From CAYIYO01 sp964367715 (lineage in GTDB: Bacteria; Chlamydiota; Chlamydiia; Chlamydiales; Criblamydiaceae): DNA of 33,973 bases. The position numbers and the translations under genes are program-made. Shown here one piece after another: positions 16,853 through 24,947 of this stretch (position 1 is its first letter; the number at the start of each line of letters is the position of its first letter). Under the pieces are notes generated by a model. The model did no database searches, was not told where the DNA came from, and saw nothing but the letters and a program-made list of their open reading frames with translations. The stretch is from the NCBI GenBank assembly GCA_964367715.1, contig CAYIYO010000018.1:1-33973 (forward strand). The letters run 5' to 3'.

Positions 16853-17036
16853 ATTTTGAGTCACGTTCGGTATCATACCGAAAGTGATTCAAAATTTGTT
16901 TTTTGATCTGCGTGAAAGCTCCCGCGGTGAAGCGATCGGAAGTGGGTGAATATTATTAATATTGACCCACTTCCGATCGCTTCACCGCGGGGCTTTGACG
17001 CGTTCAAAAATCCAAATTTTGAGTCACGTTCGGTAT
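16853..17036. repeat. Large near-palindrome with three copies of a 21-base repeat
   Basis: A 21-base sequence at 16853-16873 recurs exactly at 17016-17036, and an inverted copy with two mismatches lies at 16875-16895. Arms 16875-16947 and 16965-17036 form an imperfect inverted repeat of about 73 bases per arm. The inner 27 bases of each arm (16921-16947 and 16965-16991) are perfectly complementary and GC-rich, and the 17-base centre adds an AATATT/AATATT pair. The middle copy can pair either with the left or with the right copy. No transposase and no clear target duplication are seen. It could be a non-autonomous mobile element, a transcription barrier or a structured RNA. Confidence 0.7.
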
Positions 17037-17201
17037 TAATCCTGTTTATGCAAAATCCCCTCTATTTTTTCTACTACCTTTTAAAACTGGATTTTAAATC
17101 GAATATAAGTCACTTTCAAGTCGATTATAATGCGAGTGGTTTGTGTAAATTATTGAAAAACAAAGCGATAAAAATTTTATCCTTTTGCACCGTAAAAGAT
17201 A

Positions 17202-17230
17202 ATGACAGTTTCTGTTATCGTCATTATACT
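17202..17230 (+). promoter_or_regulatory. Sigma70-type promoter of the SNF2-mreB-pckG operon
   Basis: ATGACA (17202-17207) and TATACT (17225-17230) are separated by exactly 17 bases, each one mismatch from consensus. Transcription would start near 17237, about 40 bases before ATG 17277. A perfect inverted repeat ATAATGAC (17199-17206) / GTCATTAT (17220-17227) overlaps both boxes and could be an operator. Confidence 0.6.
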
Positions 17231-17276
17231 GCACCGCAAGGGGTCAACATAGTAGCTTAGGAATGTCATTTGAAAT

Positions 17277-20200
17277 ATGCTTAATTTTAGAAGACTGAAA
17301 CAAGACTTTTCTCCATCTATCCTTAAAGAAGGGCAATCTGGATTCCAATCTGGAACCGTAGAATCCGTCAAAATCGTCAACCTTTCTGCACAAAATGTTC
17401 ACCTAAACTGCCGTGTACAAGGGGCTTACGAAAATACCTACGAATGCCAAATTGAAGTAGATCGCCAAGAATCCACCGTCATCGACTCCGACTGCGATTG
17501 CCCTTACAACTACGACTGCCAACATCTCGCCGCCGTCGTCTTCTACATGGAAGAACACCTAGACTCTATCATCGTCAAATACGGAAAAGAAACAAACCTA
17601 GACCAAACCCCTTCTACAACAAACAAAAAAGAAGCGGCAACTCTCATCCAAACAATCAAAGCAGCCGAACATAACGAAGTTGCGCGCAAAGACAAAAAAC
17701 AACTAAAAGAGCTCCTTGAAGAATACCTGGGGGCGTCCGATATCCTAGGAGGATCCTCCTTCTTTCTCCCAGAAGAACAACTAACAGAAGATAAAGCTGA
17801 ACTAGTCGTCATCTTCGACCTCAATCCGCAACAAGATGCCCACCGCACAAAAAAAGTCGAATTCCAACTTGCCCTCCGTCTTCCCTATCGCTCAAAGCCA
17901 CTGAATATTCCAAATCTTAAAGAATTCCTCGACGCCATCCAATACAAAGAACCACTCTACATCAGCAGTAAACGCTATTATTTTACTCTGAACTCCTTCG
18001 ACAACGAAAGTCTCGCTCTCCTCAAAGCCATGATCACCTCTGCGCAATTCCCAGACAAAAAAAACTTAGAGCCCACTCCTCGCCTCGCAGAGATGGAACA
18101 CGAAGCTTTCGGCACAATGATCGCAGATGTCTACCAACTTGCCACCGCAACAAAAGCAATCCCTACGGTCTCCTCTTCCGATAGCGGAGAACGCGAATTT
18201 AGAGAAATGCCACGTCTCTACCAAAAATCCCTCGAAGAACCTCTCCGCTTCTCCAACGCCCGTGCTGTCCTCCAATTTGAAATCGAATATCTCGAAGCCC
18301 CCGCACCAAAGATTCTAATGAATCCGACCATCCGGCTGGACGAAGAAACGACAACTCTGGAAGGAGTCAACCTTTTCGAATGCGCCAAGCCAGGCCTGAT
18401 CTTCAACAATCGCTACTACGGCTTCGAAGACAACATCCGCAGAAAGCACCTACGCGATCTCGATCTGATCCGCAGCATGACGATCCCCGAACCTCTCTTC
18501 GGCACTCTTGTCGAAAATGCCCTACCAGAGCTTCTCCGCTTCGCCGAAGGAAAAAATCGTCACCTCCTCGACCAATTCGTCACCTACCCTCATGTCGAAC
18601 CGGTAACTGCAGAATGCCACATCAACTACCTCAACGGTGAACTCGAAGCAACGGTCCAATTCCTCTACGGAAAAATTAAAGTTCCTGCAGCAAAAGCCCA
18701 CGTCGACATCGATAACATCCTCCAATTCGTCACCAAACAAGGCATCCTCGCACGCAATCTCTCTGAAGAACAAAAAATTCTTCAAGATCTATTCCAAGAC
18801 TTTATTTTCGACCCCGTTCAAGGCTGCTTCTGCGCAAAAACAGATAAAAAAATTGTCGAATTCATGACAGAGGTCATCCCCCGCAATCAACACCGGGTCA
18901 ACTTCATCTGCCCTGAAAACCTTCTCGACCAATTCATCTACGACGACACAAAATTTTCTCTCGACCTACATGAAAGCGACCGCATTGACATGTACGAAAT
19001 TGACCTCATTGTTGATGGCCATCTTAACGGTATAAGCGTCAGTACGTTATGGGAATGTATCTCCTCCAGAAAAGCCTTTATAGAACTCTCCAAAACAATG
19101 AAAACAGAGAAAAAGAAAAAAGGAAAAGGAAGCTCTAATACCTCACATAAAATCCTTGTCCTCGACCTCGACAAACTCGCTCCAATCATCGAACTTTTTG
19201 ACGAACTGGGTCTCACTCAACTCGACGATCACAAAGAACAACGTCCTCTATGGAGTCTCGCCAGTCTTCAACCTTCCGACTTTGAAAAACTGCCTGTTAA
19301 ATTCAAAATGAGCAAAAAACTGCTCGAAATGCAACAACAGATGCTCGGCTCCCGCGACGTTAAAGTCCGCGATGTCCCCAAAAAAATCAAAGCCGAACTC
19401 CGCACCTACCAAAAAGAAGGCGCCAACTGGTTGGAAAGACTCCGTCAAATGCATCTTAATGGAATCCTTGCAGATGACATGGGGTTAGGAAAAACGCTAC
19501 AAGCAATCATTGTAATCACGCAATACCTCACCGACAACCCAAAAAGCGTCTCTCTCATCATCTCCCCCACCTCCCTGGTCTACAATTGGAAAGAAGAATT
19601 CCATAAGTTTAATCCAGAAATAAAAACATTGATCATCGACGGCACCCCCACACAACGCAAAAAGCTAATCGAACAAATTCACGACTACGATGTCATCATC
19701 ACCTCGTACAGTCTCCTCCAAAAAGACATCGAAGCATACTCTGCAACCACCTTGGGCTATGTCATTCTCGACGAAGCCCAACACATAAAAAATCGCGGCA
19801 CACGCAATGCAAAATCCGTAAAACTCATCCAAGCACAGCACCGCCTAATCCTCACAGGAACCCCAATAGAAAACTCGTTGGATGAGCTATGGAGTCTTTT
19901 CGACTTCCTCATGCCAGGTCTCCTCAGCACCTACGACCGCTTTGTAGAAAAATACATTCGCAGTCCAAGTCAAGAAAAAGGCAATAATCTCGAAAACCTA
20001 AAACGTAAGGTCTCCCCTTTCATCCTGCGCCGTATGAAATGCGATGTACTACAAGACCTTCCTCCCGTTTCAGAAATTGTCTACCACTGCACCCTGTCGG
20101 ACACCCAACGCGAACTCTATCGCTCCTACGCAGAATCCGCTCGCAAAGAGCTCTCTCAGCTTGTTCAGAAGGAAGGATTTGACAAAGTACAAATTCACGT

Positions 20201-20789
20201 ATTAGCGACTCTAACCCGTCTAAAACAGATCTGCTGCCACCCTGCCATCTTCGCCAAAGAAACAGCAGAACCAGGCGACTCCGCAAAATACGACATGCTC
20301 ATGGAGCTTCTACAGACGCTCATCGAAGGAAAACACAAAACAGTCATCTTCAGCCAATACACGCGCATGCTACAAATCATGAGCAAAGACCTGAAAAAAC
20401 AAGGCATCCCCTTTGAATACTTAGACGGCTCCACAAAGAATCGTCTTGATATTGTAAAGCGCTTCAACGAAGATGAACAAATTCCTGTCTTCCTTGTCTC
20501 ACTAAAAGCTGGTGGCACAGGCTTCAACGTGGTCGGCGCCGATACTGTCATCCACTACGACCCCTGGTGGAATCCCGCCATCGAAAAGCAAGGAACAGAC
20601 CGTGTCCACCGCTTCGGACAAAAAAAGAATGTTTCTTCCTACAAACTGGTCACGCTCAACACGATCGAAGAAAAAATTATCGAACTACAAGACCGCAAAC
20701 GCGGCCTCGTCACAAAAGTGATCAGCACAGACGAAGAAGTCATTTCAAAGCTGACATGGGAAGAAGTTCTCGAGCTGCTACAGACATAA
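17277..20789 (+). CDS. SNF2/SWI2-family DEAD-box-like helicase with SWIM zinc finger
   Basis: This 1170-residue protein has a SWIM zinc finger near the N-terminus (C73, C75, C81, H83 in CDCPYNYDCQH), a long unassigned middle, and a C-terminal SNF2 ATPase core. Walker A is DDMGLGKT (733-740, K739), DEAQ is at 832-835, LILTGTPIENSLDELWSLF follows, and motifs V/VI are LKAGGTGFN and GTDRVHRFGQ (1106-1115). Such proteins are ATP-driven DNA translocases that remodel DNA-protein complexes; the bacterial target is not well defined. Length, domain order and position before mreB and pckG match CT708 of C. trachomatis. It is the first gene after a clear promoter and lies 16 bases before mreB. Confidence 0.93.
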   Translation: MLNFRRLKQDFSPSILKEGQSGFQSGTVESVKIVNLSAQNVHLNCRVQGAYENTYECQIEVDRQESTVIDSDCDCPYNYDCQHLAAVVFYMEEHLDSIIVKYGKETNLDQTPSTTNKKEAATLIQTIKAAEHNEVARKDKKQLKELLEEYLGASDILGGSSFFLPEEQLTEDKAELVVIFDLNPQQDAHRTKKVEFQLALRLPYRSKPLNIPNLKEFLDAIQYKEPLYISSKRYYFTLNSFDNESLALLKAMITSAQFPDKKNLEPTPRLAEMEHEAFGTMIADVYQLATATKAIPTVSSSDSGEREFREMPRLYQKSLEEPLRFSNARAVLQFEIEYLEAPAPKILMNPTIRLDEETTTLEGVNLFECAKPGLIFNNRYYGFEDNIRRKHLRDLDLIRSMTIPEPLFGTLVENALPELLRFAEGKNRHLLDQFVTYPHVEPVTAECHINYLNGELEATVQFLYGKIKVPAAKAHVDIDNILQFVTKQGILARNLSEEQKILQDLFQDFIFDPVQGCFCAKTDKKIVEFMTEVIPRNQHRVNFICPENLLDQFIYDDTKFSLDLHESDRIDMYEIDLIVDGHLNGISVSTLWECISSRKAFIELSKTMKTEKKKKGKGSSNTSHKILVLDLDKLAPIIELFDELGLTQLDDHKEQRPLWSLASLQPSDFEKLPVKFKMSKKLLEMQQQMLGSRDVKVRDVPKKIKAELRTYQKEGANWLERLRQMHLNGILADDMGLGKTLQAIIVITQYLTDNPKSVSLIISPTSLVYNWKEEFHKFNPEIKTLIIDGTPTQRKKLIEQIHDYDVIITSYSLLQKDIEAYSATTLGYVILDEAQHIKNRGTRNAKSVKLIQAQHRLILTGTPIENSLDELWSLFDFLMPGLLSTYDRFVEKYIRSPSQEKGNNLENLKRKVSPFILRRMKCDVLQDLPPVSEIVYHCTLSDTQRELYRSYAESARKELSQLVQKEGFDKVQIHVLATLTRLKQICCHPAIFAKETAEPGDSAKYDMLMELLQTLIEGKHKTVIFSQYTRMLQIMSKDLKKQGIPFEYLDGSTKNRLDIVKRFNEDEQIPVFLVSLKAGGTGFNVVGADTVIHYDPWWNPAIEKQGTDRVHRFGQKKNVSSYKLVTLNTIEEKIIELQDRKRGLVTKVISTDEEVISKLTWEEVLELLQT

Positions 20790-20805
20790 TTATTATTGAG
20801 GACAC

Positions 20806-21897
20806 ATGACTAAAAAAGCCCCCCTAAATCTCGGTAAAGCATTCAGTTCGCTTTACAATACTGCCTTCGGAAAATTTAATCGCTTTCGTGGTGTCTTCTC
20901 AAACGACATCGGCATCGACCTAGGCACAGCAAATACTCTTGTCTACGTGAGAGGAAAAGGCATCGTGCTTGCCGAACCCTCAGTCGTCGCCGTCGACTCC
21001 ACAACAAACGAAGTCATCGCCGTCGGTCACAAAGCCAAAGCCATGCTCGGTAAAACGCCGCGAAAAATTCACGCGGTCCGCCCCATGAAAGACGGGGTCA
21101 TCGCCGACTTCGAAATTGCCGAAGGAATGCTAAAGGCGCTCATCCAACGCGTCACCCCCTCACGTAGTCTCTTCCGCCCAAAAATCTTGATCGCTGTTCC
21201 TTCAGGAATCACAGGCGTAGAAAAACGCGCAGTGGAAGACTCAGCACTCCACGCCGGGGCACAAGAAGTATTCCTCATCGAAGAACCAATGGCAGCAGCA
21301 ATCGGTGTCGACCTTCCCGTCCACGAACCAGCCGCAAGCATGATCATCGACATCGGCGGCGGAACAACAGAAATTGCCATCATCTCACTCGGCGGTATCG
21401 TCGAATCCCGCTCCCTACGTATTGCCGGAGACGAATTTGACGACTGCATCATGAACTACATGCGCCGTACGTATAATCTCATGATCGGCCCCCGCACAGC
21501 CGAAGAAATAAAAATGACAATCGGCTCCGCCTACCCTCTCGGTGGCAACGAGCTCGAAATGGAAGTCCGCGGCCGCGACCAAGTGTCAGGTCTCCCGATC
21601 ACAAAACGGATCAATTCGGTCGAAATCCGCGAATGTCTCGCCGAAGCCATCCAACAAATAACGGAATCTATCAAACAAACTCTTGAAAAATGCCCCCCAG
21701 AACTTGCTGCCGACCTTGTCGAACGCGGAATGGTCCTCGCCGGCGGCGGCGCGCTCATAAAAGGCATCGACAAAGCATTCATCAAAGAAACCGGTCTTTC
21801 AGCCATCATCCCTAGCAACCCTCTGCTCGCTGTCTGCCTAGGCACGGGAAAATCATTGGAATACATAGACAAATTTTCTAAGAAATTGCGCCTATAA
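20806..21897 (+). CDS. mreB: Rod-shape/actin-like protein MreB
   Basis: The 363-residue actin homologue is full length. It has the phosphate-1 loop GIDLGTANTLVYVRGKGIV, AVPSGITGVEKRAVEDSA, the phosphate-2 segment MIIDIGGGTTEIAIISLGG, and LAGGGALIKGIDK near the end. It forms ATP-dependent filaments under the inner membrane. In Chlamydiae, which lack FtsZ, MreB directs septal peptidoglycan synthesis and division (established for C. trachomatis). The N-terminus carries about 25 extra basic and aromatic residues before NDIGIDLG, compatible with the extended N-terminus that binds membrane in chlamydial MreB. GAGG precedes the ATG at good spacing. It is co-transcribed with the SNF2 helicase gene and pckG. 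Confidence 0.97.
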   Translation: MTKKAPLNLGKAFSSLYNTAFGKFNRFRGVFSNDIGIDLGTANTLVYVRGKGIVLAEPSVVAVDSTTNEVIAVGHKAKAMLGKTPRKIHAVRPMKDGVIADFEIAEGMLKALIQRVTPSRSLFRPKILIAVPSGITGVEKRAVEDSALHAGAQEVFLIEEPMAAAIGVDLPVHEPAASMIIDIGGGTTEIAIISLGGIVESRSLRIAGDEFDDCIMNYMRRTYNLMIGPRTAEEIKMTIGSAYPLGGNELEMEVRGRDQVSGLPITKRINSVEIRECLAEAIQQITESIKQTLEKCPPELAADLVERGMVLAGGGALIKGIDKAFIKETGLSAIIPSNPLLAVCLGTGKSLEYIDKFSKKLRL

Positions 21898-21948
21898 CAT
21901 ATTTTAAAACAGATTCAACGACTTAGAAAATAACATCGGAGGCCACCA

Positions 21949-23757
21949 ATGTTAACAGAGACTTCAATCGAATCATGGACAGAAAACCGCTCTCTTATTA
22001 ACTGGATAAGAAAATGCAGAGAGCTTTGCCAACCCAAAAATGTCTACTTCTGTGACGGCTCCGAAGAAGAATACAAAGCAATCTGCGCCCTCATGGTCAG
22101 CACCGGCACAGCAAAAAAGCTAAATCCAGAAAAACGCCCCAACAGCTTCTACTGCCGCTCCGACCCCAGCGACGTCGCTCGCGTCGAAGACTGCACCTTC
22201 ATCTGCAGCAAAAAAGAATCCGATGCCGGACCCACCAACAACTGGTGCCCTCCCGAAGAGATGAAAAAAACTCTCAACGGTCTTTTTTCCGGATGCATGA
22301 AAGGGCGCACAATGTACGTTGTCCCCTTCAGCATGGGTCCCCTAGGCTCTCCCATCGCACACATCGGCGTCCAAATCACCGACTCCCCCTACGCAGTCTG
22401 CAACATGCGCATCATGACACGCATCGGAAAAAAAGTACTAAAAATTCTAGGCGACGACAGCTTTGTCCCTTGTCTCCACAGCGTCGGCGCCCCCCTTGAA
22501 GAAGGCGAACAAGATGTTTCGTGGCCCTGCAATGTCGATAACAAATACATCGTCCACTTCCCCGAAGAACGCGAAATATGGTCCTACGGGAGCGGCTACG
22601 GCGGCAACGCCCTCCTTGGAAAAAAATGCTTAGCGCTGAGAATCGCCTCGGTCATGGCACGCGATGATGGCTGGCTAGCCGAACACATGCTCATCCTTGG
22701 CATCACCAACCCAGAAGGAATAAAAAAATACTTCGCCGCGGCATTTCCCAGCGCCTGCGGAAAAACAAACCTCGCCATGCTCACTCCCACCCTTCCCGGA
22801 TGGAAAATAGAAACAGTAGGGGATGACATCGCATGGATGAAATTCGGTCGCGACGGTCGCCTCTACGCCATCAATCCCGAAGCAGGATTTTTTGGCGTCG
22901 CCCCCGGAACGTCCATGCAATCCAATCCCAACGCCATGCTCTCAATGGAAAAAAATTCATTTTTCACCAACGTCGCCCTCACCGACGACGACGATGTCTG
23001 GTGGGAACAATTAACAGAAGAAACACCCACCCACTTGATCAATTGGCTCGGCCACAACTGGTCCGCCACATCAAAAGAACGCGCCGCCCACCCCAACTCC
23101 CGCTTCACCGCCCCCGCCGCACAATGTCCGGTCATCGACCCCTCATGGGAAGATCCGAAAGGCGTTCCAATCTCTGCCATCCTTTTTGGAGGAAGGCGCT
23201 CCACAACTGTCCCTTTGGTCTGCGAATCCTTCAACTGGCAACACGGCACCTTCCTGGGTACCAGCGTCTCGTCAGAAATGACCGCCGCAGCAGAGGGAAT
23301 CATAGGAAAAGTTCGCCACGACCCCTTCGCCATGCTCCCCTTTTGCGGATACAATATGGGCGACTACTTCTCCCACTGGCTCAGCATGGAAAAAAAAGGC
23401 GACAAAAACAAACTTCCTCGCATCTTCTACGTCAACTGGTTCCAAAAAGGAGACAAAGGCGAATTCCTCTGGCCTGGCTACGGCGAAAATTGCCGGATCC
23501 TAAAATGGATCTTCGAACGCACCGACGGCGCCGAAAATGCCATCAAAACTGCCATCGGCTACCTCCCCAAAGAAAATGCTCTCGACACCAAAGGGCTCTC
23601 TATAACAAAAAAAGCCCTCAAACAACTTCTCAGCATCAACAAAGAACAATGGCAACAAGAAGTCGTCGAACTCCGCGAATACTTTAAAATTTTTGGAAAA
23701 AAAATGCCTACAGGCATCCTAGAAGAACTCGACAATCTTGAATCCCGGCTAAAATAA
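21949..23757 (+). CDS. pckG: Phosphoenolpyruvate carboxykinase (GTP)
   Basis: The 602-residue enzyme is full length for the GTP-dependent class. FPSACGKTNLAM contains the reactive cysteine C270 and P-loop K272; GYGGNALLGKKCLALRIAS, ETVGDDIAWM, NPEAGFFGVAPGTS and FGGRRSTTVPLV are typical. It interconverts oxaloacetate and GTP with phosphoenolpyruvate, CO2 and GDP. It can draw succinate-derived oxaloacetate from the methylcitrate route into gluconeogenesis, although its place beside mreB is the ancestral chlamydial order rather than a metabolic cluster. GGAGG precedes the ATG. The following gene starts one base after its stop. Confidence 0.97.
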   Translation: MLTETSIESWTENRSLINWIRKCRELCQPKNVYFCDGSEEEYKAICALMVSTGTAKKLNPEKRPNSFYCRSDPSDVARVEDCTFICSKKESDAGPTNNWCPPEEMKKTLNGLFSGCMKGRTMYVVPFSMGPLGSPIAHIGVQITDSPYAVCNMRIMTRIGKKVLKILGDDSFVPCLHSVGAPLEEGEQDVSWPCNVDNKYIVHFPEEREIWSYGSGYGGNALLGKKCLALRIASVMARDDGWLAEHMLILGITNPEGIKKYFAAAFPSACGKTNLAMLTPTLPGWKIETVGDDIAWMKFGRDGRLYAINPEAGFFGVAPGTSMQSNPNAMLSMEKNSFFTNVALTDDDDVWWEQLTEETPTHLINWLGHNWSATSKERAAHPNSRFTAPAAQCPVIDPSWEDPKGVPISAILFGGRRSTTVPLVCESFNWQHGTFLGTSVSSEMTAAAEGIIGKVRHDPFAMLPFCGYNMGDYFSHWLSMEKKGDKNKLPRIFYVNWFQKGDKGEFLWPGYGENCRILKWIFERTDGAENAIKTAIGYLPKENALDTKGLSITKKALKQLLSINKEQWQQEVVELREYFKIFGKKMPTGILEELDNLESRLK

Positions 23758-23758
23758 C

Positions 23759-24847
23759 ATGCGGAACAAACTCCTCCACAAAATGCGCACGCTGACCATC
23801 GCCCTTATCGTCAGCGGAGGAGTCAACATCACTCTCATCGGCGTCACAGCTTACTGGATCCTAAAAGAACGCCCGCCCACGCCCTATTGCGAACTAAAAC
23901 CCGCCTCCTCACGCGACCGTCAAGCTCCTCTCGCGCTCGACACCACAAACAAAGAAAGGGTCCATCGTCTAAAACAACTCGCTCTTCCCGATCTGGTTAA
24001 AGCTCTCGACGACGCCAGCCTTATCGAAAATGGCTACACAGAACGTGATCTCGCCCTAGGATGCATGGTCGCCTTCCACTACTTCGACCTCCACCGTGCA
24101 GTCACAGGACTCTCCCCTCCTCAACAAAAACGCACGCTCACCTGCGTCGACGAAGAAGGCTCCTCCTTTTCACTCACTGTCTTCCCCAACTTATCGGATG
24201 AACACTTCGCCGCCATTAAACACTTCTACCAAACAGAACAATGGCCGCTAACGGACGAAGGTCTCTTCCACTCGCTAAAGAAAACAAAAGATAATCCCGA
24301 CTCTACTCTCGCCTACGCCTTCTTCCTCACTCCCGAATTCCTCGCTGTCGAAACACTTCTCCTCCGCGCAGAACCCTCGACCACCAAACAAGAAATTCTC
24401 GCCATCATCCTCGACGGATCATGGAAAATGCTCGCCACCTTCACCGAACGGCAACGGCAATGCCAAGACCTCTCCGACGCACGCCGACAAAAGCTTCTTA
24501 TCGATTACATTGAATTAGAATCCCTCTCCGCCGCCAAATTGATCCTCAAAACCGATGGTGCCTTCGCTGCAAAAAAACTCGACGACTCCCACGTCATGCA
24601 AATCCTACGTCTCATGACGGAACGCTCTGCCGCCGCCGCGCGCTTTGCCCTAGCAATGCTCATGAGCCCCCGCAGCGATAAAGTCTGGCAAGAAGCGGCC
24701 GCACGTCTATACGAGTATGTAGGTGAACCCAAACCTCAAAAATACCATCGTAACGTCGTCCTCGCGCGATTCGTCCCTCTAGCAATCGCCCCAAAAGACC
24801 CCATCCAAGAACAAAAAGCCTCTCAACCTCTCGCTCTAAAAACAGCA
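23759..24847 (+). CDS. Membrane-anchored protein of unknown function (3' end lost in assembly gap)
   Basis: The first 363 codons are visible before a run of N. An N-terminal membrane segment (about residues 11-36, LTIALIVSGGVNITLIGVTA and onward) after a basic start (MRNKLLHK) suggests a single-pass inner-membrane anchor with the bulk outside the cytoplasm, or an uncleaved signal. The rest is rich in Ala, Leu and charged residues and looks helical, without a motif I recognise. It begins one base after pckG, so it belongs to the same operon; C. trachomatis also has an uncharacterised gene (CT711) directly after pckA, but I cannot confirm orthology by eye. Any frame read through the N run (to 24991) is an artefact. 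Confidence 0.75.
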
Positions 24848-24947
24848 NNNNNNNNNNNNNNNNNNNNNNNNNNNNNNNNNNNNNNNNNNNNNNNNNNNNN
24901 NNNNNNNNNNNNNNNNNNNNNNNNNNNNNNNNNNNNNNNNNNNNNNN
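24848..24947. other. Assembly gap (100 N)
   Basis: Exactly 100 unknown bases, the conventional size for a scaffold join of unknown length. It removes the end of the gene on its left and the start of the gene on its right. Codon use changes from C-ending-rich to AT-rich across it, so the two sides are most likely different genes, with an unknown amount of sequence between them. Confidence 0.97.

Noticed and set aside
16946..17260. 104-residue frame in the intergenic region
   Set aside because: It begins inside the large palindrome, crosses the promoter, and its sequence looks random.
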